Positions 11,231 through 20,018 of a DNA stretch of 64,000 nucleotides are shown one piece after another; the stretch's first letter is position 1; each line of letters starts with the position of its first letter. The stretch comes from an uncultured Planctomycetaceae bacterium (GTDB lineage Bacteria; Planctomycetota; Planctomycetia; Planctomycetales; Planctomycetaceae): contig CALSLT010000001.1 in NCBI GenBank assembly GCA_943787265.1, positions 142,893 through 206,892 of the forward strand. Direction: 5' to 3'. The position numbers and the translations under genes were made by a program. A model generated the notes under the pieces. The model saw nothing but the letters and a program-made list of their open reading frames with translations. It made no database searches and was not told where the DNA came from.

Positions 11231-11262
11231 AGAAGCCTGCCGACAATTGTCGGCAGGCTTCT
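11231..11262 (-). terminator. 32-bp perfect palindrome, probable terminator
   Basis: Two 16-base arms, AGAAGCCTGCCGACAA (11231-11246) and its exact complement (11247-11262), abut with no spacer. On the minus strand it lies 29 nt past the stop of the NHL gene and is followed by GACGTTTTG, so it most likely terminates the glucan-locus transcript. It also sits 7 nt upstream of the PSCyt1 start, leaving little room for that gene's own promoter. Confidence 0.65.
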
Positions 11263-11291
11263 GAAAAAGTCAAAGACATCCGTCCGGATAT

Positions 11292-12299
11292 CTATTTGAC
11301 GCGAACAAGTTTAATGATCCGGCCAGACACGTTCCAATCCTGAACGTAGAGGTTACCGTCCTTGTCCCAGTAAGAACCGTGCGTTCCGCTGAAGACGCCC
11401 TCGATCCAATTCTCCTGTTTGACGCCGAAAGACCCACGTGTCGCCGGATTCGAATTGTACCCCAGCACGGAGACAATCGTGTTCTCCTTGTCGAGAATCC
11501 AGACACGCCCTTTCAGGTCGGGCACCGAGACGAAATCTCCCTGGACGGATACCGAGGTCGGCATCAGCAGACCAGTCACGACTTCTCCGATGTATTTACC
11601 ATCCAGGTCGTAATGCAGAAGTCGGCCGTTCGGCTTGTGGTTTCGGTCACAAATGAGAAGCCGAGGGGGATTGTACCGAGTGTCGAGCGTCATTCCGTGA
11701 GCCGTGTTGAACTGCTTCAGCCCGTTGCCCTTCTCGCCGAAGTGACTGAGGTACTTGCCAGTCTTGTCGAACTTGAAGATGTAGTTGCTCGCGTAACCGT
11801 CCGAAAGAATGATGTCACCATTCGGCGCGACGGTAATCGCTGTCGGAGCAAATCTCTTGAGATCAAGTCCGGACTCTTTGGGAAACGGCAGCTTCAGAAC
11901 GATGTCGCCGGTCTCTGCGTGAAATTTGATACCCTCGGCGGCTGAGTTACGAGCTGCGTAAATAAACTCGTCGTCGCCTTCGGCACGGATCTCAAGGTCG
12001 TGAATGTTCGAGTATTCTGGGCCGACGAACCGACGAACCACTTTGCCGTCCGGCGAGAACACGAACACACCGATGTTGGCACTCGTGTAGATGTTGCCGG
12101 CCTTGTCAATCGTTACTCCGCCATGCGTCCCACCGAGAACTGACTTGCCGTCCTCGCCAAGTCCCCATCCGGGAACGGTATCAAAGGTCATCGTCCCGCT
12201 GCCCATGCGGACGGGCTTTGCCATCTCTGCCGCATTGGCCGAAAGCAGGCCAACAGTTGAAGCGGCGACTGCAGCGCAAACCAAACTAAGTTTCATCAT
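11292..12299 (-). CDS. secreted NHL-repeat beta-propeller protein
   Basis: About 335 aa. A signal peptide (MMKLSLVCAAVAASTVGLLSANAA) is followed by repeated NHL/YWTD-type blades: GGVTIDKAGNIYTSANIGVFVFSPDGKV, APTAITVAPNGDIILSDGYASNYIFKFDKTGKY, GMTLD...LLICDRN and GSYWDKDGNLYVQDWNVSGRIIKL. It resembles the propeller of peptidylglycine lyases and 6-bladed NHL proteins but carries no recognisable catalytic signature. The start was placed at the first of two adjacent ATGs (12299/12296), preceded by AGGAG and the signal peptide; an upstream in-frame ATG at 12383 would put 28 polar residues before the signal. It lies 191 nt downstream of GH16 on the same strand, as the last gene of the glucan cluster. 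It may bind carbohydrate or peptide ligands; its role is unproven. Confidence 0.8.
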   Translation of the reverse strand: MMKLSLVCAAVAASTVGLLSANAAEMAKPVRMGSGTMTFDTVPGWGLGEDGKSVLGGTHGGVTIDKAGNIYTSANIGVFVFSPDGKVVRRFVGPEYSNIHDLEIRAEGDDEFIYAARNSAAEGIKFHAETGDIVLKLPFPKESGLDLKRFAPTAITVAPNGDIILSDGYASNYIFKFDKTGKYLSHFGEKGNGLKQFNTAHGMTLDTRYNPPRLLICDRNHKPNGRLLHYDLDGKYIGEVVTGLLMPTSVSVQGDFVSVPDLKGRVWILDKENTIVSVLGYNSNPATRGSFGVKQENWIEGVFSGTHGSYWDKDGNLYVQDWNVSGRIIKLVRVK

Positions 12300-12490
12300 C
12301 GAGGCTCCTGAAGGGGTCCTGGTGGTCAACAGGCCAACGATGGTAGGAGTTCTGGTTCGCAAGAGCGATCGAACGGGCCACAAAACCGGCGTGGAGCAAC
12401 CTCTCTCAGCTCAAGCACTGCCTGATGAAGTACGCAGCGTCAATGCCGATCGTCGATTCCGGACGTCGTCACGCAGAACCTGAATCACCA

Positions 12491-13324
12491 TCACTGATAG
12501 ACGCGGACGTAGTCGATCAGGAACTTTTGAGGGAACGTCGTCTTTGCATTCGGTGCTCCGACAAAGTGGCCACCGACCGACAGGTTCAGAAGCAAATGGA
12601 ATCTCTGATCAAACGGAGCAGGAAACTTACCGTTGTCTGAATGCCATTTGGTCTGCGTCTGCCAGGGCTTGCCGTCGATCGACCAGACGATTTTTCCTTC
12701 CGTCCAGTCGACGGCAAACGTGTGAAAGTCATCGCTGAAGGAACCACTTTTGAGATCGAACTCGGCTCCCGAGTATTTGTTGTCGGGCCATCCGCCCCCG
12801 TAATGCAATGTTCCCAAGACCTGCTTCGGATTCTGCCCACGATATTCCATAATGTCGATCTCGCCGCTCAACGCCCATCCGCCGTACTTGTCATCGGTCG
12901 GCAACATCCAGATCGCTGGCCAGATCCCCTGACCGATCGGCATCTTCGCTCGCACTTCGATGCGTCCGTACTTCCAGTCGCCGCGATGTTTGGTCCGAAC
13001 TCGACCGGACGAATACTCGCGAACTGTACCGCTGATGTTTCCGTTGTCGCGGTGAGCTTCCAGGACGAGGTGACCATTTTCGACTCGAACGTTCTTTGCT
13101 CGGTCCGTAAAGATCTGCAGTTCCTGATTGCCGCCGCCGAATGCGTTTTCCTGGACACCCCACTTGGAATAATTCAGTGAGTCACCGTCAAACTCGTCGC
13201 TCCAGACAAGCTTCATCTTTGTTGACGACGTGTCCGCGGAGTCCTGCTGAGCGAACACCGCCTGGCCAGACGAAACAGAACACACGATGCAGACGACTGA
13301 ACAGAACGCTGATTTCAACGACAT
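12491..13324 (-). CDS. GH16 endo-beta-1,3-glucanase (laminarinase-like)
   Basis: A 277-aa secreted glycoside hydrolase of family 16. The signal peptide is at residues 1-25 (cleavage near VFA-QQD). The catalytic box is E155-I-D157-I-M-E160 (nucleophile E155, acid/base E160), in the form with the extra Met typical of laminarinases and other beta-1,3-glucanases. Substrate-cleft landmarks are WSDEFDG, YSSGRVRTK, GIWPAIWML and LLLNLSVGG. It would cleave internal beta-1,3 bonds of laminarin-like glucans into oligosaccharides. The Met at 13324 is chosen because the signal peptide begins there; the frame extends upstream to 13447 into the preceding gene. It lies 40 nt after the phosphorylase-like gene, so it is in the same transcription unit as the phosphorylase and the sugar symporter. 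Confidence 0.92.
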   Translation of the reverse strand: MSLKSAFCSVVCIVCSVSSGQAVFAQQDSADTSSTKMKLVWSDEFDGDSLNYSKWGVQENAFGGGNQELQIFTDRAKNVRVENGHLVLEAHRDNGNISGTVREYSSGRVRTKHRGDWKYGRIEVRAKMPIGQGIWPAIWMLPTDDKYGGWALSGEIDIMEYRGQNPKQVLGTLHYGGGWPDNKYSGAEFDLKSGSFSDDFHTFAVDWTEGKIVWSIDGKPWQTQTKWHSDNGKFPAPFDQRFHLLLNLSVGGHFVGAPNAKTTFPQKFLIDYVRVYQ

Positions 13325-13364
13325 GATATTTTCCAGAAACGAATGTGGATCGATAATTTGTGAG

Positions 13365-16300
13365 TTAGCAGGAAGACGATGGCTCGAAGTAAACGTCAAT
13401 GCGATTGATCTCGCCCCGCCGGGAAAAGACGCTGCTTGATTCGACATCTGTTAAGGCGAGGCCCTGCCGGTCAACGGCTTCAGAATTTGTGTAGCCGATA
13501 ACCAGCTTGCGTTCTTCTCCGCGATGATAAATGACAGGAACCTGACAGAGCGTGAACGCGAACTCTCCCTTCACGATTGGCAGTTCGAGTAATTCTCCCG
13601 CCAGATCGTAGAACGCGATTGTCGAGTCGTTCTCTAAGAATTCTTCGCACTCGAATAATGCCGGCGAAAAATGCAACTGGCCATTTCTAATCCGAACGCC
13701 CATTTCGGCCCATCGGCACAGAACGTCTTCCTTAACCTGCCCCGTCATGCCGGGTTGTTGAGCACCAGCGTGTCGCGGGGTGTGAGAGTAGGGGTCGCAA
13801 GGCATAGCGCCGTACTCTTCAGGCGTCTTCTTCAGACCGAGGTCATCGCGAATCTCTCGGTAGTAACGATGGAGACGCTCCACAACGGCAGGGTCGACCA
13901 ATGACTCTCGAGCCGAGATTACATTCTCGAGAACAGCGAGCGCTAGCTTCGAAACCATGTGCCAGTAGATCGAGCCGAGTCCTTCGTAGGCAAAGAACGT
14001 TCCCGATCGACCGGTAAAGTCGGCGTGGTTAAACGTCTCTTCGAACACATCGAGCAACCGCTCGCGTTCCGCATCAACGAGTTGTTCCAACGATTCCGTT
14101 TTCGCCAGCTCGTCTAGCACCGCCGTAAAATCTGCCGCGTTCCGAATGTCGCCGTTGAAGTGAGCAGTACCGTCAACATCAACTCGCACTGCCGACGTAT
14201 CGCCATTGGCAATCAAACGCTGAACCAACTCTGACTGTGCGACAGAGTCTGCAGAAATTCTGTTCTTCTCAAGGAATTTCGGTAATTCCCGATCCGGGTA
14301 CAGCGTGTAGCTCTGCTGATCCGAGCGGTACATCCTGCTGTTCCGAAGAGCGTCCAGCACTTCCACCGCCTCTGAAGCCGACAGCAAACCGCTACTCAAA
14401 ACGGCAACCTGCCCTTCGAGCATTTCATACAGCCGCCGCACCCTGGCGCTGCCGTCAGACAGCGACAACAGGTTGTACGAATGGTACAGCCCGTCCGTTC
14501 GACGGTTTGATCGAATTGTATGATCGATCATCACGAGACACTGCTGGAAGAAGTCGCAGCATTCACGAGTGGAAAGTTCTTCGTTGGCCTGCGAAAGGCC
14601 TCGGCTGTAAAGCTGACTTCGATAGTCCGCCCCCGCTCCCGACAACGCGTCAACAATCGAGCGACGATCCTGATCCGACATTGGCTGCGAGAAAAGTTCT
14701 GCATTCGAACCAACGGCTTCCTGAACACTTCTCAGCAATGTGACAACTTCAGGCGATACCGCACACGTTTCAGGAACCTTGCTGTCTGACAGCCAGTCGA
14801 TCATGAACACAAGGAAGCGTCGAAGGTAGCAGGTTGTCACCATCGAAAGACCGCTACCAACCAGAGCGTTGTTCGCGTCGTTCCACTCTGGCCGTTGCGT
14901 GTTCAGCCAGACGCCACCTTCCGGAACGAAGTTGGTCAACTTGGCCAGGGCAGGGACCAGCAGTTTCTCAAGCAACGAAACATGCAACGTGCCACCACTG
15001 ATGCACTGCAGAAGTTTCCCATCAGCCCCCATTTCCGCGACGCGCTCCTCAATCTGTCCGGCAAGGACGTGGTCATATTCAATTGTATCCTGAGGGTCCT
15101 TAACGATTTCTTTGAACGATCGGATCCGGTACGGAACTTCCGCATACGCGCATGCCTGGTCGTTAAGCAGGGCACTGAGCCGTTCAGGTTCGAAACTTCG
15201 AGACCATTCGAGCAACTTAAGCAAGTAGACAATCTGATGATCGCCCCAATAGCCGATATTCGCCCAGGGATCGCCGGGTTCTGGAGCTTCCCAGTCGAAG
15301 CCATCTTTCGTCAGCCGGTAGGGATTATATCCGTCGGCCGTTGACGAGTTCAGAAACCGCAAAACCATTCCGGTTACATAATTCGGATAGGAGAGAGCAA
15401 GCCCTTCCCAGTTCTGGAAGATGTCTCGCCAGTTGCCTTCGTAGCTAAGTTTTTGAGAACCGTCTTCGCTCAGCAAATCGATCGAGAACGCATTCCACGG
15501 ACGAGTTGGATCGCCGTGCCGACGGCTGAACGTGAATGGCAAATACTCGGCGACAATGCGAGTCAGGTCCCGATCGGAAATTTTCTGAATCTGCGACTGC
15601 AACTCTTTCAGCTCAAGCTTGTCAGGCAACGCCTCGAGCGTCCCACAGTGACGTTCAAATGCTGGACCGTTGAAGTTTTGAATGTGAGCCAGGAGGTCCG
15701 ATTTATCAATTTGGTAGCCGTCGAGCGGAAGGCCACCACGCATCACATTAAACAGCACATTCGACTGGTGGCGATGAGTTCGCAGGCGGTCGCTTCCGAG
15801 CTGCCGACCGTCTGCGGAAGAAATGATTGTCAGCAACTTATCAGCGTTGTCTGCAATATCCTGCGATATCTCACCACCAATATTTGATGAATCTGTAATT
15901 CGACGATTCAGGTTTACGACGTCGGTCTGATCCTGATTCACATCCGCCACGATGCGCCACTCCGCCTTTTCATCGGCAGCCAGCGGCATTTCGGATGCGA
16001 CGAAATACGCTCCCCGTTGGGCTCGAATGTCGGTCTCCTGAAAAAGGCCAAAGCCAGATCGAAACGCGTCCAACTGTTTCGAACTTAGAAGGACAGCCGA
16101 ATCGGCCAGTCCCTCGTGCCAGGCGGTGGTCGCACGAAGGCCTTCATTGGGTTCCGCGCGGTCCGTCGGAATCGAGCTGAGGTAGTGCACACCAAGTCGC
16201 GACTCGTTTACGAGTTCACTTTTCTTGTAGGCGTCTCCGAGATTGCTGAATCGCGACTGAAAGTCCTGCCCAATCCCCGAAGGTAAAATGTTCTGAATCC

Positions 16301-16835
16301 CGTCAACGAAGGCGACGCTTTGGCTGACCGCCCCGAGATTCCTTAGTCGGCAGGATCGTATGAATCCAAACTGTTTTCCGAAGGTCCATTGATAGCTGAA
16401 TGCGAGCTGCAAACTATCGTTGATCTCTTCCAGAATTATTCTGTTGCCGAGTTCGTTCTTGTAGAAGTTTCGACGAATCGACACGCGGTTCGATGGAGCC
16501 CCTGAAAACGGCTCCCACAATGCGAACTCTCCGCCACTCAACGGAACTCGGACGATCGTTTTCGCCCCGGTACTCTCGGACATGTCCAGCAACTTGTCCG
16601 AGCAGTAGTAGGGAAAAAGAGCTGACTCAGCGTTTCGTCGTCCGGCAGAAAGTGCTCCATTGCTGGAAATGAACATCCAATGATCACTGGCGCCGACCAG
16701 TGACACGAAAAATTCGGGCATGAGATGGCTGTTGGCGATGCAGTAGTATTGCCCGCCATCAATCGTGACGTACTCACCCCCCACTTCGAATTCATCCGCT
16801 GCCTCAAAGATGTTGACGTCTTCGACTACCGTCAT
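13365..16835 (-). CDS. GH94/GH149/GH161-like phosphorylase, probably beta-1,3-oligoglucan
   Basis: An 1156-aa cytoplasmic protein without signal peptide or membrane helix. The N-terminal third is beta-rich (SLVGASDHWMFISSNGALSAGRRN), as in the N-terminal sandwich of inverting glycoside phosphorylases. The central part has an alpha/alpha-barrel character, with YEGNWRDIFQNWEGLALSYPNYV, PWANIGYWGDHQIVYLLKLLEWS and, near residue 650, PEWNDANNALVG. The last resembles the DWND catalytic-Asp region of GH94-type enzymes but has Glu-Trp-Asn-Asp. Great length (over 1100 aa) is characteristic of GH149 and GH161 beta-1,3-oligoglucan phosphorylases rather than GH94. With phosphate it would release glucose-1-phosphate from imported laminarin oligosaccharides. 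The family is inferred from length, motifs and context between a sugar symporter (86 nt upstream) and GH16 (40 nt downstream); I could not align it. Confidence 0.6.
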   Translation of the reverse strand: MTVVEDVNIFEAADEFEVGGEYVTIDGGQYYCIANSHLMPEFFVSLVGASDHWMFISSNGALSAGRRNAESALFPYYCSDKLLDMSESTGAKTIVRVPLSGGEFALWEPFSGAPSNRVSIRRNFYKNELGNRIILEEINDSLQLAFSYQWTFGKQFGFIRSCRLRNLGAVSQSVAFVDGIQNILPSGIGQDFQSRFSNLGDAYKKSELVNESRLGVHYLSSIPTDRAEPNEGLRATTAWHEGLADSAVLLSSKQLDAFRSGFGLFQETDIRAQRGAYFVASEMPLAADEKAEWRIVADVNQDQTDVVNLNRRITDSSNIGGEISQDIADNADKLLTIISSADGRQLGSDRLRTHRHQSNVLFNVMRGGLPLDGYQIDKSDLLAHIQNFNGPAFERHCGTLEALPDKLELKELQSQIQKISDRDLTRIVAEYLPFTFSRRHGDPTRPWNAFSIDLLSEDGSQKLSYEGNWRDIFQNWEGLALSYPNYVTGMVLRFLNSSTADGYNPYRLTKDGFDWEAPEPGDPWANIGYWGDHQIVYLLKLLEWSRSFEPERLSALLNDQACAYAEVPYRIRSFKEIVKDPQDTIEYDHVLAGQIEERVAEMGADGKLLQCISGGTLHVSLLEKLLVPALAKLTNFVPEGGVWLNTQRPEWNDANNALVGSGLSMVTTCYLRRFLVFMIDWLSDSKVPETCAVSPEVVTLLRSVQEAVGSNAELFSQPMSDQDRRSIVDALSGAGADYRSQLYSRGLSQANEELSTRECCDFFQQCLVMIDHTIRSNRRTDGLYHSYNLLSLSDGSARVRRLYEMLEGQVAVLSSGLLSASEAVEVLDALRNSRMYRSDQQSYTLYPDRELPKFLEKNRISADSVAQSELVQRLIANGDTSAVRVDVDGTAHFNGDIRNAADFTAVLDELAKTESLEQLVDAERERLLDVFEETFNHADFTGRSGTFFAYEGLGSIYWHMVSKLALAVLENVISARESLVDPAVVERLHRYYREIRDDLGLKKTPEEYGAMPCDPYSHTPRHAGAQQPGMTGQVKEDVLCRWAEMGVRIRNGQLHFSPALFECEEFLENDSTIAFYDLAGELLELPIVKGEFAFTLCQVPVIYHRGEERKLVIGYTNSEAVDRQGLALTDVESSSVFSRRGEINRIDVYFEPSSSC

Positions 16836-16920
16836 TCAATCACTCATTCAGTGCAAGGAGTTTGCTCCGCCACGTGGTGACGGCAGTTTGTCGTAAAAAC
16901 AGTCGTACGAAACTCTCTTC

Positions 16921-18369
16921 TTATGCCTTCAACTCTTCGCGGCGCTTCGTCAACTCAGCTCGAATCTCATTCGCACGTGATTCTGAGATTTCGTAGGTCG
17001 ACATGATCGCCAGTGCGATCGTTGAAGTGATTATCGGAATCACGACGTCGAACATACGCAGGTACCACAATGTTTTCGCCGTTTGAGTAACCGGTTCTGT
17101 CGCGTCAGGGGCCGGAGTAATGAAGCCTGAGGCGACCAGCAGATATCCCCCCATCAGCCCGGCCAGTGCCATGCCAACTTTGACCATCCACCAGTAGATG
17201 GCCCCGAAAACGCCCTCGCGGCGCTGGTTCGATTCAAGCTCGTCGTAATCGCAAACGTCGGAAATCATGGACCCCATGAGCGTAAACAACGCTCCAGTTC
17301 CGAAGGCGACAAACGGGCACGACACCAGCAACAGATAAGGGTGACCTGGATTGTACCCAACCCATTTGATCGCGTAGCCAACAATCGACAGCGAGATCGT
17401 CAGCATGAACGTCTTACGCTTGCCAAGTTTCTCCGAGATGAACGCCGTCAGAGGAATGACGCCCAGAGTACAGATCGCGGTCAAAGAGCCCCACGTGCCG
17501 TTCAGAGCCCCAGCAGCTTTGTCATCACCGCCAAACACGTAGTAGATCATGACGTACAGCGCGAATGAGATTCCGAGCTGGTAACCGTTAAAGACAAGAA
17601 AGGTTGAGGCACACAGTTTCACAAACGGCTTGCATTTCAGTGTCGTGACTACGCTTTTAAAGAACTCGCCCAGATTCCTGCCGACGCCAGAAACTCCGTC
17701 TGTCGACTCAACAGGCTGCAGGTCAGCCACCTTCTCCCGGCAGCAAATTGCAGGGACCAGCCCCAACAGAATAATTGCCCCTCCGAACCACAAACCCAGC
17801 ACACTTGCGCCGTGAACCTTGCTCTCATAGCTGGCCATGATCGCCCAAATCCACGGAGCACCGAGCCAGGCCAACTGACCAAAACTGTTGGCGAAAGCGT
17901 GCAGCCGAGTTCGTTCGTGATAGTCGGACGTCATCTCGTAGCCAAACGCCACGAAAGGGGTCGCGTACATCGTGTAGGTCAGGAAGTACGTCACCAAACC
18001 GACGAGGAAGAACCAGAAGTAAAAGTCCTTCGACTGCCCTTCGGGGAATTGCCACATCGCGGCGAACACGAGCCCTGAAACTACGGCTCCGGCAAAGATG
18101 TACGGTCGCCGTCGCCCCCATCGCGATCGAGTGTTGTCCGAGATGTACCCCATCATCGGATCAGAGACAGCGTCGAAGATTCGCGGCAGAAACCCAATGA
18201 TCCCAACAAGTCGCGGATCCAGGCCCAGCCCAAGATTCAGGACCATCATCATCGCAGGCAAAGCGGCGGCCTGAAGATTGTTAACCAGCATCCCGCTTGC
18301 ATAGGCAAGCTTCTGCCCCAGCGGGATTCGGTCTTCGGGGGCTGTAACATGAGGGGTTTGCAGGCTCAT
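16921..18369 (-). CDS. GPH-family sugar:cation symporter (MFS)
   Basis: A 482-aa inner-membrane transporter of the glycoside-pentoside-hexuronide family (MelB-like). About 12 hydrophobic segments are present. The motif DAVSDPMMGYISDNTRSRWGRRRPYI (loop 2-3) is the family signature, with FVAFGYEMTSDYHERTRL and MGSMISDVCDYDELESNQRREG as further conserved loops. It would import sugars or short glucan oligosaccharides with Na+ or H+. The Met at 18369 (MSLQTPHVTAPEDRIPLGQKLAY) is chosen because residues encoded upstream to 18501 are not membrane-protein-like and overlap the operators. It is the first gene of the minus-strand glucan operon, transcribed divergently from the LacI regulator. Operator palindromes lie 86-218 nt upstream. 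Confidence 0.9.
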   Translation of the reverse strand: MSLQTPHVTAPEDRIPLGQKLAYASGMLVNNLQAAALPAMMMVLNLGLGLDPRLVGIIGFLPRIFDAVSDPMMGYISDNTRSRWGRRRPYIFAGAVVSGLVFAAMWQFPEGQSKDFYFWFFLVGLVTYFLTYTMYATPFVAFGYEMTSDYHERTRLHAFANSFGQLAWLGAPWIWAIMASYESKVHGASVLGLWFGGAIILLGLVPAICCREKVADLQPVESTDGVSGVGRNLGEFFKSVVTTLKCKPFVKLCASTFLVFNGYQLGISFALYVMIYYVFGGDDKAAGALNGTWGSLTAICTLGVIPLTAFISEKLGKRKTFMLTISLSIVGYAIKWVGYNPGHPYLLLVSCPFVAFGTGALFTLMGSMISDVCDYDELESNQRREGVFGAIYWWMVKVGMALAGLMGGYLLVASGFITPAPDATEPVTQTAKTLWYLRMFDVVIPIITSTIALAIMSTYEISESRANEIRAELTKRREELKA

Positions 18370-18454
18370 TCGTGGCACTCGTGCTGGCCAGATGGGGAAT
18401 AGACGGTCTTCGCCACTTCTGTCGCCCGAACATATCGGACTCCTGCGGAACAAT

Positions 18455-18470
18455 ATGAAACCGGTTTCAT
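18455..18470. promoter_or_regulatory. LacI-type operator 1 (perfect palindrome)
   Basis: ATGAAACCGGTTTCAT is a perfect 16-bp palindrome centred on CG, the arrangement expected for a LacI/GalR-family operator. It lies between the divergent symporter and lacI-type genes, 86 nt upstream of the symporter start. Confidence 0.75.
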
Positions 18471-18520
18471 TCGCCGCACCGAAAGTTTCACAAAACCACA
18501 ATAATTGTCAAGGAACTCTC

Positions 18521-18534
18521 TGGAACCGGTTTCA
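18521..18534. promoter_or_regulatory. LacI-type operator 2
   Basis: TGGAACCGGTTTCA matches operator 1's core (TGAAACCGGTTTCA) at 13 of 14 positions. Its centre is 65 bp from that of operator 1, roughly six helical turns, so both sites may lie on one DNA face and allow looping by a tetramer or dimer pair. Confidence 0.7.
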
Positions 18535-18573
18535 TAACTAGCTATCGTTATTCCGAATATGACAGAGATCGAC

Positions 18574-18587
18574 TGCAACCGGTCTCA
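18574..18587. promoter_or_regulatory. LacI-type operator 3 (weaker)
   Basis: TGCAACCGGTCTCA matches the operator 1 core at 12 of 14 positions and ends 27 nt before the regulator's ATG. Its position is suited to autoregulation of the LacI gene. Its centre lies 53 bp (about five helical turns) from operator 2. Confidence 0.55.
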
Positions 18588-18614
18588 GAAGTCTTGACGA
18601 TTCCAGGTAACCAA

Positions 18615-19607
18615 ATGGCCACAATTCAGGACATCGCCAATCGAGCAAACGTCTCGAAGAGCACCGTCTCGCGGGTTCTTAATAAGAGCTCCGTCGTTGA
18701 AAACGGCAAACGCGAGGCTGTCATTCGTGCTATGGAAGCATTGGATTACCGACCAAGCGTCATCGCCCAGAGCCTCGCTGGCGGGAAGTCGATGACGATC
18801 GGAATCGTGACACAGAACATCGGAAGTCCATTCACCGACACAATTGCTCAGGGAGTGATCTCAGGGCTTGCTGGCACTGGATACTCGCCCATCTTTGTCG
18901 ACGGCCAGTGGCAACAAAGCGCGGAAAGCGAAGTCATTCGCACTCTGCTCGGGCGAAACGTCGATGGGCTCGTCCTGATCGGCGGGCACATCCCGACTGA
19001 AGACATCAATAAGTTACGAACTCAACTGCCAACGATCGCGATCGCACGTGAACTGGATGGCTGGGACAGCCAGTGCATTCATGTGGACAACGAGGACGCT
19101 GGCTTTCGAGCAACTAAACATCTGCTCGACTTCGGCCACCGCGACATCGCCATGATTTGCGGCATCAAAGAACACCCGGACGCCAGCAACCGCTTCAAAG
19201 GTTACTCACGGGCTCTGGCGGCCGCTGGAATCATTCCTTCATCGGAGCTGGTCTATCAGGGCGATTTCAGTGCTCAGTCAGGCGTCCTTGCTGTGAATTC
19301 GTGGCTTGCAAGCGGCACTCACTTCAGTGCGATCTTTGCAGCAAACGACATGGTTGCCTTTGGTGCAAGACTCGCATTGCATCGGCACGGCATTCGAGTC
19401 CCCGACGATGTGTCAATCATCGGTTTCGATGACCAGGCCGAATCCGCCTTCATGACACCACCTTTAACAACAATGAGACAACCGGCTGCTGAAATGGGAG
19501 CCGCTGGAGCAGCAGCAATCACTCAGTTAATCGCCGGGGAATCGCCCGAACTACCCGAGCTCGCCATCGAGTTGCAGATAAGGGAATCCGTGGCACGTCT
19601 TCGATAG
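18615..19607 (+). CDS. LacI-family transcriptional regulator of the glucan locus
   Basis: A 330-aa DNA-binding regulator. Residues 1-22 (MATIQDIANRANVSKSTVSRVL) form the canonical LacI helix-turn-helix, followed by the hinge helix (RPSVIAQSLAGGKS). The periplasmic-binding-protein-like effector domain runs from IGIVTQNIGSPFTDTIAQGV to DVSIIGFDDQAESAFMTPPLTT. It should bind the AACCGGTT palindromes just upstream and release them on binding a sugar, probably a beta-1,3-glucan breakdown product. ATG 18615 is chosen over an in-frame start at 18594 because AGG lies 7 nt upstream and the HTH begins here. Divergent from the symporter-phosphorylase-GH16 operon; the shared region suggests control of both directions. 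Confidence 0.93.
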   Translation: MATIQDIANRANVSKSTVSRVLNKSSVVENGKREAVIRAMEALDYRPSVIAQSLAGGKSMTIGIVTQNIGSPFTDTIAQGVISGLAGTGYSPIFVDGQWQQSAESEVIRTLLGRNVDGLVLIGGHIPTEDINKLRTQLPTIAIARELDGWDSQCIHVDNEDAGFRATKHLLDFGHRDIAMICGIKEHPDASNRFKGYSRALAAAGIIPSSELVYQGDFSAQSGVLAVNSWLASGTHFSAIFAANDMVAFGARLALHRHGIRVPDDVSIIGFDDQAESAFMTPPLTTMRQPAAEMGAAGAAAITQLIAGESPELPELAIELQIRESVARLR

Positions 19608-19791
19608 ACAGGGTGCCTCACCTGAAACAGGGCGTTGCGGAAACGCTCCACAAAACTGACATCCATTTCCTCCCGTGCTCATCGCTGATCTGCACCGCGA
19701 CAAATATTGAGACACCGTAGACGAGACACGCCGATTTTTTCGCCGTTCCGTTTTATTACTTCTGGCCCCTTTAAAAGTTAAGAGACAGACA

Positions 19792-19968
19792 ATGCTTCGA
19801 TTCCTTCACGCCAAAATTTTCCTTCTTGCGCTCGCCATCATCCCTGGATGCGGTGGCGGGCCGCCAGCTGAAGCAACCGGCGAAGCTGTGCCCGCTGACT
19901 ACGGCGAACAACAGGCAGCAGCCCAGCAGAAGGCAATGGAAGAAGCCATGAAAAATCAACGCCGGTAG
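19792..19968 (+). CDS. small lipoprotein (58 aa)
   Basis: A short gene: MLRFLHAKIFLLALAIIPGC gives a signal peptide ending in a lipobox with Cys20. It is followed by a Gly/Pro/Ala-rich spacer and a Gln/Ala/Lys helix ending KNQRR. Small lipoproteins with this build often accompany DUF1559 genes in planctomycetes, and a DUF1559 gene starts 141 nt downstream. A hairpin terminator follows the stop directly. The sequence gives no function; it may be an envelope-anchored accessory of the pseudopilin-like DUF1559 protein. Codon use and start context (AAGAGACAGACA before ATG) are plausible but not strong. Confidence 0.7.
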   Translation: MLRFLHAKIFLLALAIIPGCGGGPPAEATGEAVPADYGEQQAAAQQKAMEEAMKNQRR

Positions 19969-19980
19969 CTACCGGATTTC

Positions 19981-20018
19981 AGACTGGACTTCGAATTAGT
20001 CTCGGTGTCCAGTCTTTC
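19981..20018 (+). terminator. hairpin terminator after small lipoprotein
   Basis: AGACTGGAC (19981-19989) pairs perfectly with GTCCAGTCT (20007-20015), giving a 9-bp stem followed by TTCTG. It lies 12 nt after the lipoprotein stop and separates it from the DUF1559 gene. Confidence 0.6.
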
